The translations under genes were made by a program, and so were the position numbers. The notes beneath the pieces were generated by a model. It was given only the letters and a program-made list of their open reading frames with translations. It searched no databases and was not told where the DNA came from. DNA of 64,000 nt from Chitinophagales bacterium (GTDB lineage Bacteria > Bacteroidota > Bacteroidia > Chitinophagales > JADIYW01), in the NCBI GenBank assembly GCA_020636545.1, contig JACJXS010000014.1, positions 1 through 64,000 of the forward strand, given 5' to 3'. This document shows positions 44,212 through 52,212 of this stretch, in pieces. Each line of letters begins with the position of its first letter. Position 1 is the stretch's first letter.

Positions 44212-44691
44212 TTAGTGTAAACTTTTAATAACTGCTTCACAAATCTCATGTGGTATAAACTTACTGACATCTCCTTTCCCAATTATAATTTCCCTTACAA
44301 TGGTAGATGAAATCGCTGATAATTCTGGAGAGGATAATATTAAAAAAGTTTCCACTTCAGCATGCATCATTTGGTTCAATTGAGCAATTGTTTTTTCATA
44401 TTCAAAATCTGCGGACGAGCGGATGCCTCTGATAATATAATTGGCACCAATTTCTTTACAAAAATTTACTGTTAAACCTTGATAAGTTTCTACTCGAACA
44501 TTAGTTTCATTAGCAAATACTTTTTTTATCCAATTTGTTCTTTCTTCTAAATCAAACAAATACTTTTTTTGTGTATTTACACCAATAGCAACTACAATTT
44601 CATCAAAAACTTTTGCAGCTCTTTTTACAACATCAACATGGCCAATTGTAATTGGATCAAAAGAACCTGGAAAAATAGCAATCTTCTTCAT
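44212..44691 (-). CDS. coaD: Phosphopantetheine adenylyltransferase
   Basis: 159 residues. Adds AMP to 4'-phosphopantetheine in coenzyme A synthesis. Nucleotidyltransferase motif IFPGSFDPITIGHVDVVKRA with the TxGH-type signature, then YIIRGIRSSADFEYE and FLILSSPELSAISSTIVREI. Last gene of DUF3822-rsmD-coaD; the gap to rsmD is a single base. Confidence 0.95.
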   Translation of the reverse strand: MKKIAIFPGSFDPITIGHVDVVKRAAKVFDEIVVAIGVNTQKKYLFDLEERTNWIKKVFANETNVRVETYQGLTVNFCKEIGANYIIRGIRSSADFEYEKTIAQLNQMMHAEVETFLILSSPELSAISSTIVREIIIGKGDVSKFIPHEICEAVIKSLH

Positions 44692-44692
44692 A

Positions 44693-45232
44693 CTAATCTG
44701 CGTATTTAAAAAACCAAAAATGGGTTTGTCCGTACTTTCTTAAATTAAAAAAATTAGGATGTTCTAAAAAGCTGTGTCTTGGAGAAGTTTCCATAATAAA
44801 CCAACCATTTTCAGTCAATAATTTATATTCAAAAATTAAGTCAGGAATTTCATCTATACATTCTAATGGATATGGAGGTCCTGCAAAAATTAAATCATAT
44901 TTATAAGGTGTTTGCTTGATATAACGAATCGCATCTGCCTTAATAATTTGATGATTGGGGACTTGAGCCATTGCACTCATCTCCTGAATAAACTTGATAC
45001 TAATGGGAGATAAATCTACAGAAGTAATTTGATTACAGCCACGTGAAAACATTTCAATTCCAATATTTCCAGTACCTGCAAACAAATCCAAGAAATTTAT
45101 AGATTCATAATCGATATGGTTGGTCAAAATATTAAACAAAGCTTCTTTTGCAATATCCGTCGTCGGTCGAGCTGGAATATTCTTTGGTGGAGAAAAATGT
45201 TTTCCCTTCAATTTCCCTGCATTAATTCTCAT
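44693..45232 (-). CDS. rsmD: 16S rRNA (guanine966-N2)-methyltransferase RsmD
   Basis: 179 residues. SAM-dependent methyltransferase acting on the assembling small subunit. Start MRINAGKLKGKHFSPP with RPTTDIAKEALFNIL, then SAM motif FLDLFAGTGNIGIEMFSRG and motif IV DLIFAGPPYPL; the usual DPPY is AGPPY here, a departure from the Asn/Asp-Pro-Pro-Tyr form at its first position. The start overlaps the DUF3822 stop region by 11 nt. Confidence 0.93.
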   Translation of the reverse strand: MRINAGKLKGKHFSPPKNIPARPTTDIAKEALFNILTNHIDYESINFLDLFAGTGNIGIEMFSRGCNQITSVDLSPISIKFIQEMSAMAQVPNHQIIKADAIRYIKQTPYKYDLIFAGPPYPLECIDEIPDLIFEYKLLTENGWFIMETSPRHSFLEHPNFFNLRKYGQTHFWFFKYAD

Positions 45233-46007
45233 ATTTTCCTAAGCACAATAAGTTATAATAATAGTGTAATGGATCATTGGTATAATAAAACGAGTAACCT
45301 AAATCGTGATGCAAAATTCTATCTATCTCAAAATTTCGAATATAGCTATAACTAAAAGTGTACATTGGTGATTTCTCTTCAATAAAACCATACAAATAGG
45401 TTGCAAATTGGTTAGTATCTAAGCCTAAAGTTTCATAAGCTAATTTCAGAAAATACAACAAATCTTGTTTATCCTGCACATAAAACTTATTAAAATAACT
45501 AACCTTATTCTTGTCTTTCAATACTATTGTCAAATCATTTCCAGCAATATGAGCTAATAAATGACTTTGGAAAGAAAGTTTTGAATTGGTATATTTCAAA
45601 AGAGCTAAGTCGCCAAAATGCCAAACAACATTTACAAATCGATGAATAAAAAAATTATATACATCAATAGGTAGAACATAATACAGGTATTGTTCCTCTG
45701 AAATTTTATCTGATAAAATCTTATCCATTGGAAGTGTATGCATTCCTAAAAACGACATCATTTGATTTGGGTTTTCAGTCTGCTCAGGCAATAACATAAA
45801 CTGATTTGTAGAAAATGTAATTCTTACTTTAACGAATGACAATTTGAAATACTCATTTTCGTTAGAAAATATTTTGGGCAATACTTCATCATAACGAATG
45901 TTTTCAAAATTCTTATTAATAATAACAGAATCAATATCCAAAACTTTTGAATTGGTCGTATCAAATAGTAAATAAGTTATTGCATAAGGTTGCAGATGAA
46001 TCCACAA
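45222..46007 (-). CDS. DUF3822 family protein
   Basis: 261 residues. Bacteroidota-specific family of unknown function, with an actin-like fold expected from the pattern YAITYLLFDTTNSKVLDI and a second half KLSFQSHLLAHIAGNDLTIVLKDKNKVSYFNKFYV. It heads the coaD-rsmD cluster, where homologues are regularly found. It has no signal peptide and no catalytic motif that I can identify. Confidence 0.88.
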   Translation of the reverse strand: MWIHLQPYAITYLLFDTTNSKVLDIDSVIINKNFENIRYDEVLPKIFSNENEYFKLSFVKVRITFSTNQFMLLPEQTENPNQMMSFLGMHTLPMDKILSDKISEEQYLYYVLPIDVYNFFIHRFVNVVWHFGDLALLKYTNSKLSFQSHLLAHIAGNDLTIVLKDKNKVSYFNKFYVQDKQDLLYFLKLAYETLGLDTNQFATYLYGFIEEKSPMYTFSYSYIRNFEIDRILHHDLGYSFYYTNDPLHYYYNLLCLGKYEN

Positions 46008-46152
46008 TTCTAATTCAATATCCTTTTGTATTAATTCGACTGCTGTTCTAATAACAATGATTTAAGACCACTAAGTTATAATATTTTTTTTATTTATCTA
46101 TGATAAAATAACTATACCGACGCATACTTTAAATAAAAAATCATTAAAAAAA

Positions 46153-46184
46153 TTTGGGATTTATACTAAAGTATCCTACATTTG
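46153..46184 (+). promoter_or_regulatory. Promoter of sucC, giving a leaderless mRNA
   Basis: TTTG (46153-46156), 20 nt spacer, TACATTTG (46177-46184): a full match to the Bacteroidota promoter form. The box ends 4 nt before the ATG at 46189, so the start site should fall on or next to the start codon. Confidence 0.7.
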
Positions 46185-46188
46185 GCTT

Positions 46189-47382
46189 ATGAATTTACAT
46201 GAATATCAAGGAAAAGAATTATTAAAATCTTTTGGTGTAAAAATACAAGAAGGCATAGTAGCTGAAACCTTAGAACAAGCCAACCAAGCGTACCAAACAA
46301 TCGCAACAAGAACAGGAAAAGATGGCGTAGTCATAAAGGCTCAAGTTCACGCTGGCGGACGTGGTAAAGGCGGTGGTGTTAAGTTTACACCTAACTTTGA
46401 TTCTTTTAAAGAAAAAGCAGCTCAGATTTTAGGTATGACTTTAGTAACACCACAAACTGGAGCTCAAGGAAAAGTAGTACACAAAATTCTAATTGCAGAA
46501 GATATGTATTATAAAGGCGAAACAGAGCCTAAAGAGTTTTATCTGTCTGTTTTATTAGATAGAAATAAAGAATGCAATGCCATTATCTATTCTCAAGATG
46601 GTGGTATGGATATTGAAGAAGTTGCAGAAAAAACACCTGAAAGAATTTTTAAAGAATGGATTAATCCAATGGTGGGTATTCAACCTTTTCAAGCTCGAAG
46701 AATTGCTTTTAATTTAGGATTAGAAGGACAAGCATTTAAGGAAATGGTCAATTTTGCTATGAATGTTTACAAAGCTTACGAAAAATCTGATGCCTCCTTA
46801 TTTGAAATCAATCCAGTTTTAAAAACATCGGACAATAAAATTGTGGCAGTAGATTGTAAAGTAAATTTAGATGACAATGCCTTATATCGTCAAAAAGATT
46901 TAGAAGCACAAAGAGATTTATTAGAAGAAGATCCAACAGAAGTTGAAGCACAAGAAGCCGATTTAAACTATGTGAAATTGGACGGAAATGTAGGTTGTAT
47001 GGTAAACGGAGCTGGTTTGGCAATGGCTACTATGGATATTATAAAATTAAGTGGTGGCGAACCTGCAAACTTCTTAGATGTTGGAGGTACAGCAAACGCT
47101 GAAAGAGTAGAAAAAGCTTTCAGAATTATTATGAAAGATGAAAATGTAAAAGCTATTCTAATTAATATCTTTGGTGGTATTGTTCGTTGTGATAGAGTTG
47201 CCCAAGGCGTAATTGATGCATATAAAAATATTGAAAACATTAATATTCCAATTATCGTTAGATTACAAGGTACAAATGCGGATATTGCTAAGAAAATGAT
47301 TGATGAGTCAGGCTTAAAAGTACAATCTGCAATTTTACTATCTGAAGCTGCTGAATTAGTAAATAAAGCAGTAGCAAATTAA
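46189..47382 (+). CDS. sucC: Succinyl-CoA synthetase, beta subunit
   Basis: 397 residues. ADP-forming enzyme of the TCA cycle; the alpha partner sucD is not adjacent. The start is fixed by the canonical N terminus MNLHEYQGKELL. ATP-grasp marks: VIKAQVHAGGRGKGGGVK, ALFEINPVLKT-like SLFEINPVL, VDCKVNLDDNAL, and the CoA-ligase half with NGAGLAMATMDIIKLSGGEPANFLDVGG and NIFGGIVRCDRVA. Monocistronic, with its own promoter. Confidence 0.97.
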   Translation: MNLHEYQGKELLKSFGVKIQEGIVAETLEQANQAYQTIATRTGKDGVVIKAQVHAGGRGKGGGVKFTPNFDSFKEKAAQILGMTLVTPQTGAQGKVVHKILIAEDMYYKGETEPKEFYLSVLLDRNKECNAIIYSQDGGMDIEEVAEKTPERIFKEWINPMVGIQPFQARRIAFNLGLEGQAFKEMVNFAMNVYKAYEKSDASLFEINPVLKTSDNKIVAVDCKVNLDDNALYRQKDLEAQRDLLEEDPTEVEAQEADLNYVKLDGNVGCMVNGAGLAMATMDIIKLSGGEPANFLDVGGTANAERVEKAFRIIMKDENVKAILINIFGGIVRCDRVAQGVIDAYKNIENINIPIIVRLQGTNADIAKKMIDESGLKVQSAILLSEAAELVNKAVAN

Positions 47383-47400
47383 AATAAACACTAAATAAGT

Positions 47401-47430
47401 TTTGAAAACTAAAAAAAAAATCTACATTTG
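47401..47430 (+). promoter_or_regulatory. Promoter of the metY-metX attenuator transcript
   Basis: TTTG (47401-47404), 18 nt of mostly A, TACATTTG (47423-47430). The start site should lie near 47435, about six bases before the leader ORF at 47441. Confidence 0.65.
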
Positions 47431-47440
47431 CAATATCAAT

Positions 47441-47503
47441 ATGAGAACAGTAAATTTTTCGATGTGTTGTTGTTGTTTCATTTCAAAAAATGGGAGGCAA
47501 TAA
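47441..47503 (+). CDS. Cysteine-rich leader peptide of the metY-metX operon
   Basis: A 20-codon ORF with the ATG close to the predicted transcript start. It reads MRTVNFSM, then four consecutive Cys codons (TGT, 47465-47476), then FISKNGRQ and TAA. The codons just before the stop contain GGGAGGC (47492-47498), which can pair with the 5' arm of the terminator at 47531. Placed before genes that build methionine and homocysteine, it is best read as a cysteine-sensing attenuator leader. Polycysteine leaders with this role are known in mycobacteria; the mechanism here is inferred. Confidence 0.75.
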   Translation: MRTVNFSMCCCCFISKNGRQ

Positions 47504-47530
47504 TTTATTGCAATTAAAATAAAAATAAAA

Positions 47531-47557
47531 GTCTTCCACCAAAGGAAGGCTTTTTTT
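47531..47557 (+). terminator. Attenuator terminator before metY
   Basis: GTCTTCC (47531-47537) pairs with GGAAGGC (47544-47550), flanking AAAA/TTTT extends the stem, loop ACCAAA, then seven T. It lies 27 nt after the leader stop codon and 37 nt before metY. The alternative partner of its 5' arm is GGGAGGC at 47492-47498 (8 bp with two G-U pairs, counting T47491). Confidence 0.82.
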
Positions 47558-47593
47558 ATATAAAAACATTATTAAACAATCAAACAATTAATT

Positions 47594-48892
47594 ATGAGTA
47601 CTCAAAAATTTGAAACCTTACAAGTACATGCTGGTCAAGAACCAGATCCAACTACTGGAAGTAGAGCAGTGCCTATTTATCAAACAACTTCTTTTAATTT
47701 TAAAAGCACAGAACATGCTGCTAATTTATTTGGATTAAAAGAATTTGGAAATATCTATACAAGAATAATGAATCCAACGACTGATGTCTTGGAAAAAAGA
47801 ATTGCTGCATTAGAAGGCGGTGTTGCTGGGTTAGCAACTTCTGCTGGTATGTCTGCACAATTCCTTGCTCTAACTAATATCTTAGAAGCTGGTGAAAACT
47901 TTGTAACGACATCATTTTTATATGGTGGAACATACAGCCAATTCAACGTTTCTTTCAGAAGATTAGGCATAGATGCAAGATTTGCTGATGGCGATAATGT
48001 TGATTCGTTTGAGAAATTAATCGATGACAAAACAAAGGCAATTTATTTAGAATCTTACGGTAATCCAAGAGGTAATGTACCTGATTGGGATAAATTTGCT
48101 GCATTAGCAAAAAAATATGATATTCCATTAGTCGTAGATAATACGTTTGGAATTTGCGGTTATATGTTCCGACCATTTGACCATGGAGCAAATGTTGTTG
48201 TAGCTGCTACTACTAAATGGATAGGTGGACATGGAAATAGTATTGGTGGAATTATAGTTGATGGAGGAAATTACAATTGGGGCAATGGTAAATTCCCTCG
48301 TTTCAGTGAACCATCAGACAGTTACAATGGTTTAAATTTCTGGAATGTATTTGGAACTCCTGGACCATTTGGAAATATCGCATTTGCAATCAAAGCACGT
48401 GTTGAAGGTTTAAGAGATTATGGAAATGCAATCAGTCCTTTCAACTCATTCTTATTACTTCAAGGATTAGAAACGCTTTCTTTAAGAGCTGAAAGACATA
48501 ATGAAAATACAATTGCTTTAGCTAATTGGCTAAACGAACATCCAAAAATTGAAAAAGTAAACTTTACTGGTTTGCCTGATAGTCCATATTACGAATTAGC
48601 TAAAAAATACTTACGTAAAGGACATTTTGGATATGTATTCAATTTTGAAATCAAAGGTGGATATGAAGCTGCAAAAACTTTTGTAGATAACTTAAAAATG
48701 ATTAGCAATTTAGCAAATGTTGGAGATGCTAAAACCTTAGTTATCCATGCTGCATCAACTACACACGAGCAATTAAGTCCAGAACAACAATTATCGGCAG
48801 GTGTTCTTCCAGCATCAGTAAGAATATCAGTAGGTATTGAGCATATTGATGATATCAAAGCAGATATTGAACAAGCATTAGCATTAGTATAA
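47594..48892 (+). CDS. metY: O-acetylhomoserine sulfhydrylase (aminocarboxypropyltransferase)
   Basis: 432 residues. PLP enzyme joining O-acetylhomoserine with sulfide to give homocysteine. N terminus FETLQVHAGQEPDPTTGSRA with IYQTTSFNF; IYTRIMNPTTDVLEKRIAALEGG; SYGNPRGNVPD; the PLP lysine in AATTKWIGGHGNSIGG; C-terminal HAASTTHEQLSPEQQL and VRISVGIEHIDDI. The length and the 'HGNSIGG' segment fit the MetY rather than the cystathionine synthase group. Followed by metX after 31 nt; both lie behind the Cys-leader attenuator. Confidence 0.95.
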   Translation: MSTQKFETLQVHAGQEPDPTTGSRAVPIYQTTSFNFKSTEHAANLFGLKEFGNIYTRIMNPTTDVLEKRIAALEGGVAGLATSAGMSAQFLALTNILEAGENFVTTSFLYGGTYSQFNVSFRRLGIDARFADGDNVDSFEKLIDDKTKAIYLESYGNPRGNVPDWDKFAALAKKYDIPLVVDNTFGICGYMFRPFDHGANVVVAATTKWIGGHGNSIGGIIVDGGNYNWGNGKFPRFSEPSDSYNGLNFWNVFGTPGPFGNIAFAIKARVEGLRDYGNAISPFNSFLLLQGLETLSLRAERHNENTIALANWLNEHPKIEKVNFTGLPDSPYYELAKKYLRKGHFGYVFNFEIKGGYEAAKTFVDNLKMISNLANVGDAKTLVIHAASTTHEQLSPEQQLSAGVLPASVRISVGIEHIDDIKADIEQALALV

Positions 48893-48923
48893 ATTTATAA
48901 TCAATCAAAAAAAGACAATATCA

Positions 48924-49940
48924 TTGGAACCTAATATTTTAAAATATAAAGCACCTTTTCCTTTAGAATCCGGCACTATCCTACCTGAAATTGATATTGC
49001 TTACAATACATTTGGCACTTTAAATGCTGACAAATCCAACGTAGTTTGGATTTGTCATGCATTTTCTGCCAATTCCAATCCAACAGAATGGTGGCCTGGA
49101 ATGGTCGGCGATGGTTTATTCTTCGACCCCAAAGATTATTTTATTGTTTGTGCCAATATGTTGGGTTCTTGCTATGGCTCAACTGGTCCATTATCTATCA
49201 ATCCAGAAACTGGCAAAAAATATTATAAAGATTTCCCTGTTGTAACTGTTCGTGATATGGTCAAATCTTTAACCATACTTAGAAAACATTTAGGTATCGA
49301 AAAAATTTATTTTTCGTGCGGATTTTCAATGGGTGGGCAACAATTATTAGAATGGATAATTACGGAACCCACTATTTTTAAAAATATTTTATTAGGAGCG
49401 ACTAATATCAAACATTCTCCGTGGGGTATTGCATTTAATGAATCACAAAGAATGGCTATTGAAGCCGATGGAACTTTTGGTCAAGAAGATGACAATGCTG
49501 GAATTAATGGCATGAAAGCAGCAAGAAGTATTGGCTTGATTTCTTATCGGAATTACAAAGCATACAATATTACACAACACGATGAGGATAATTCTAAACT
49601 AGAAAATTTCAAAGCTTGTGGTTATCAACGTTATCAAGGCGAGAAATTAGCTAAGCGATTTAATGCTTATTCTTATTATATTTTATCCAAAGCAATGGAT
49701 AATCACAACATAGAAAGAGGTCGTGGTGCAGCAAAAGAGGTATTAGAAAATATAAAAAGTAATATCATTGTATTGGGCATAAAAAGCGATTTTTTATATC
49801 CATTGGAAGAACAAGAATTAATGGCTTCCTTAATGCCACATTCAACTTTTGTAGCGATAGATTCTCATTTTGGCCATGATGGCTTCTTAATTGAAAATGA
49901 ACAAATCTCTAAAATATTAAGCACTTTTTTAAAGGCTTAA
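48924..49940 (+). CDS. metX: Homoserine O-acetyltransferase
   Basis: 338 residues from a TTG start at 48924; no ATG lies near the expected N terminus. Makes O-acetylhomoserine, the substrate of the MetY enzyme encoded just upstream. Alpha/beta-hydrolase fold: oxyanion region VWICHAFSANSNPTEWW, ANMLGSCYGSTGP, nucleophile CGFSMGGQQLLEW, and catalytic His in SHFGHDGFL with an Asp in IKSDFLYP. The operon thus supplies two consecutive steps of methionine synthesis. Confidence 0.94.
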   Translation: MEPNILKYKAPFPLESGTILPEIDIAYNTFGTLNADKSNVVWICHAFSANSNPTEWWPGMVGDGLFFDPKDYFIVCANMLGSCYGSTGPLSINPETGKKYYKDFPVVTVRDMVKSLTILRKHLGIEKIYFSCGFSMGGQQLLEWIITEPTIFKNILLGATNIKHSPWGIAFNESQRMAIEADGTFGQEDDNAGINGMKAARSIGLISYRNYKAYNITQHDEDNSKLENFKACGYQRYQGEKLAKRFNAYSYYILSKAMDNHNIERGRGAAKEVLENIKSNIIVLGIKSDFLYPLEEQELMASLMPHSTFVAIDSHFGHDGFLIENEQISKILSTFLKA

Positions 49941-49981
49941 TTATTGAAGTTTATTTGAAATATTAGAATGTTTTTTATTAA

Positions 49982-50010
49982 TTGATTATACTAGATAATC
50001 CTTATTTTTG
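49982..50010 (+). promoter_or_regulatory. Promoter of the glycosyltransferase gene
   Basis: TTG (49982-49984), 18 nt, TATTTTTG (50003-50010); the ATG follows 13 nt later at 50024. Confidence 0.5.
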
Positions 50011-50023
50011 TTGAAATTACAAG

Positions 50024-51058
50024 ATGCTGAAAATTGCAGTAGTCATATTAAATTACAATGGCAAACATTGGTTAGAAAAATTTCTTCCTAATGTTATTGA
50101 AAATACCACTTATTCTAATTCAGAAATTATTGTTGCTGACAATGCCTCCACTGATGACTCAATTATATTTCTAAAAACAAATTTTCCTACTGTAAAAATT
50201 ATTCAAAACAAAGAAAACACAGGATATGCTGGTGGTTATAACGAGGCTTTAAAAAGCGTAAATTCCGACATTTATTGTTTGCTAAATTCAGATGTTGAAG
50301 TATCCAAAAACTGGTTAGAATATATACTACCGATTTTTGAAGATGAAAAAGTCATGGCTGCTCAGCCAAAAATCCTATCTTATCATAATAAGTCAACATT
50401 TGAATATGCAGGTGCAGCAGGTGGTATTATTGATAAATATGGTTATCCTTTTTGTCGTGGTCGAATTTTTGATACGGTAGAGCAAGATACAGGACAATAC
50501 AATGAAGTCCTAGAAATTTTTTGGGCTTCCGGTGCTTGTTTGTTTGTTCGTTCTTCTATTTTTCATCAATTAGGTGGCTTTGATGAAGACTTCTTTGCCC
50601 ATCAAGAAGAAATTGATTTGTGTTGGAGAATTAAGAACTTAGGCTATAAAATCTTATACGCTCCAAAAAGTGTTGTTTACCATGTAGGTGGTGGGACTTT
50701 AAACAAATCTAATCCCAAAAAGACATTCTTAAATTTCAGAAATAATCGTTTTTTATTACTCAAAAATCTAACTCAAAAAGAATATCAAAAGATTTCATTT
50801 ATTAGAAATTGTTTAGATATTATTGCTGCATTCGTTGCCATATTGAAAGGGAATTTTCAAGAAGCGAAGGCAATTATCCATGCTTTAAAAGATTTTCAAA
50901 AACAGCAGTCTTTGTATTTAAAAAAGAGAACAAACAACGAACTTTTAATCCGTCTAAGTGCAGTAGATGTTCCAAACAAAAAAGGCATTTATTCCAAAAG
51001 TATCCTCTATCAATATTTTGTAAAGGGAAAGAAAAAATTTAGCGAAATATTTCACTAA
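50024..51058 (+). CDS. Family 2 glycosyltransferase
   Basis: 344 residues. GT-A fold: VVILNYNGKHWLEKFLP at the start, IIVADNASTDDS, ENTGYAGGYNEALK, CLLNSDVEV with the metal-binding Asp, and DEDFFAHQEEIDLCWRIKNLGYKILY for the acceptor side. It resembles rhamnosyltransferase-type enzymes of surface polysaccharides; donor and acceptor are unknown. The C-terminal 70 residues are basic. It is convergent with the DUF2279 gene, overlapping by 4 nt. Confidence 0.9.
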   Translation: MLKIAVVILNYNGKHWLEKFLPNVIENTTYSNSEIIVADNASTDDSIIFLKTNFPTVKIIQNKENTGYAGGYNEALKSVNSDIYCLLNSDVEVSKNWLEYILPIFEDEKVMAAQPKILSYHNKSTFEYAGAAGGIIDKYGYPFCRGRIFDTVEQDTGQYNEVLEIFWASGACLFVRSSIFHQLGGFDEDFFAHQEEIDLCWRIKNLGYKILYAPKSVVYHVGGGTLNKSNPKKTFLNFRNNRFLLLKNLTQKEYQKISFIRNCLDIIAAFVAILKGNFQEAKAIIHALKDFQKQQSLYLKKRTNNELLIRLSAVDVPNKKGIYSKSILYQYFVKGKKKFSEIFH

Positions 51059-52212
51059 AACTTCAACCAATGCCAACGCACTTTGTGTGAAGATGCTGTA
51101 TTGAATTCCAATGCTGGAAATGGTAATTTTATAATATTGATAATGCCTAAACAAGTTTTTGCCCATTTACGTTTTACAGGTATTTTTGTCCAATCAATAT
51201 CCATAGATATATAATATCTTCTGTAACGTTCTATATCACTTCTATCAATAATATCAGCAGGGTCTGTACCATCTAAAATATTATCGCCACTCAAATCATT
51301 TTTAGACCATCGGTTTTCATAACCACCCAACATTCCACCAGCTCCAAAGCCAAATGATACTTGTAATGCTCTAGCAAAATTTTGTTTTTTTTCTTTAATA
51401 AATGAACCAGGAGTAACACTAAACCAAATAGTCATGGCATTATAATCTTTCAGCATCGTTTCTGCAAAAGAAGTTCCAAAAAGTTTATCAGCACGTTGTT
51501 TGATTTCAGTGTCTTTATATCTTTTAGTATAATTAATCGGAAAAGAAGACATTTTCATCATTACTCTTTGTTCGTGCCACCAATATTGCTGAATGCCAAA
51601 CAATAAACTTCCTGTCAAATTCATACCCATATCACCCCAAGAAAATCCCCATTTTTTTTGAAAGCCATCATGTACTTCAATAGACAATTGCCAAAGGTTT
51701 CCTGTAAGCATTCCAATCCAAATTGCATGTTTTTCTTTAACACCCGACCATTTGAATAAATCATAAGTCCATTTACTTTCAAAATAGCAACTCATGCCAT
51801 GTCCCAACTTATCAATATTATTAAAATCACCCCAATCGTTGAAAGTATGAAACTTTGATTTTTCAGTTTTAGAATACCAAGCTGTACTCCACCAAGTATT
51901 GGCTGCGGCATATAAACCACCTTGCAAACCAGCCACCAATGCAACTCTCCTTTTATTTAACTCAGGAGAATTTTCAAAAAATTTATAGGGTTTTGCTAAT
52001 TTTAATTTTCCAACATAAGGCTCTTCAATAGGATTCGTATCTACAAAATTTAAAACAGAAATGACCGTATCATTTCCATTTAATCCATCTTGATGTACTT
52101 CAAATATTAAATCATCTTGTGCAAATAATAAATTATAAGGCACAAATAGAGAAAATAATATCACAAATATTTTGAATAAATAAATACGATATATATTCCA
52201 ATTTTTATTCAC
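51055..52212 (-). CDS. DUF2279 family protein
   Basis: 385 residues with a signal-type hydrophobic N terminus (FKIFVILFSLFVPYNLLFAQ). Family core: WGDFNNIDKLGHGMSCYFESKWTYDLFKW and GMLTGNLWQLSIEVHDGFQKKWGFS, followed by DMGMNLTGSLLFGIQQYWW. Unknown function, thought to be envelope-associated. Its start overlaps the phosphoglucomutase stop by 8 nt, so they are an operon. Confidence 0.85.
   Translation of the reverse strand: MNKNWNIYRIYLFKIFVILFSLFVPYNLLFAQDDLIFEVHQDGLNGNDTVISVLNFVDTNPIEEPYVGKLKLAKPYKFFENSPELNKRRVALVAGLQGGLYAAANTWWSTAWYSKTEKSKFHTFNDWGDFNNIDKLGHGMSCYFESKWTYDLFKWSGVKEKHAIWIGMLTGNLWQLSIEVHDGFQKKWGFSWGDMGMNLTGSLLFGIQQYWWHEQRVMMKMSSFPINYTKRYKDTEIKQRADKLFGTSFAETMLKDYNAMTIWFSVTPGSFIKEKKQNFARALQVSFGFGAGGMLGGYENRWSKNDLSGDNILDGTDPADIIDRSDIERYRRYYISMDIDWTKIPVKRKWAKTCLGIINIIKLPFPALEFNTASSHKVRWHWLKF

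Noticed and set aside
44091..44282. 63-codon minus-strand frame over the end of coaD
   Set aside because: Out of frame with coaD, overlaps its conserved C terminus, and has low-complexity content.
47428..47513. TTGCAAT and ATTGCAA flanking the Cys leader as a long-range stem
   Set aside because: The first copy overlaps the -7 box (47423-47430) and lies mostly before the predicted transcript start, so it would not be in the RNA.
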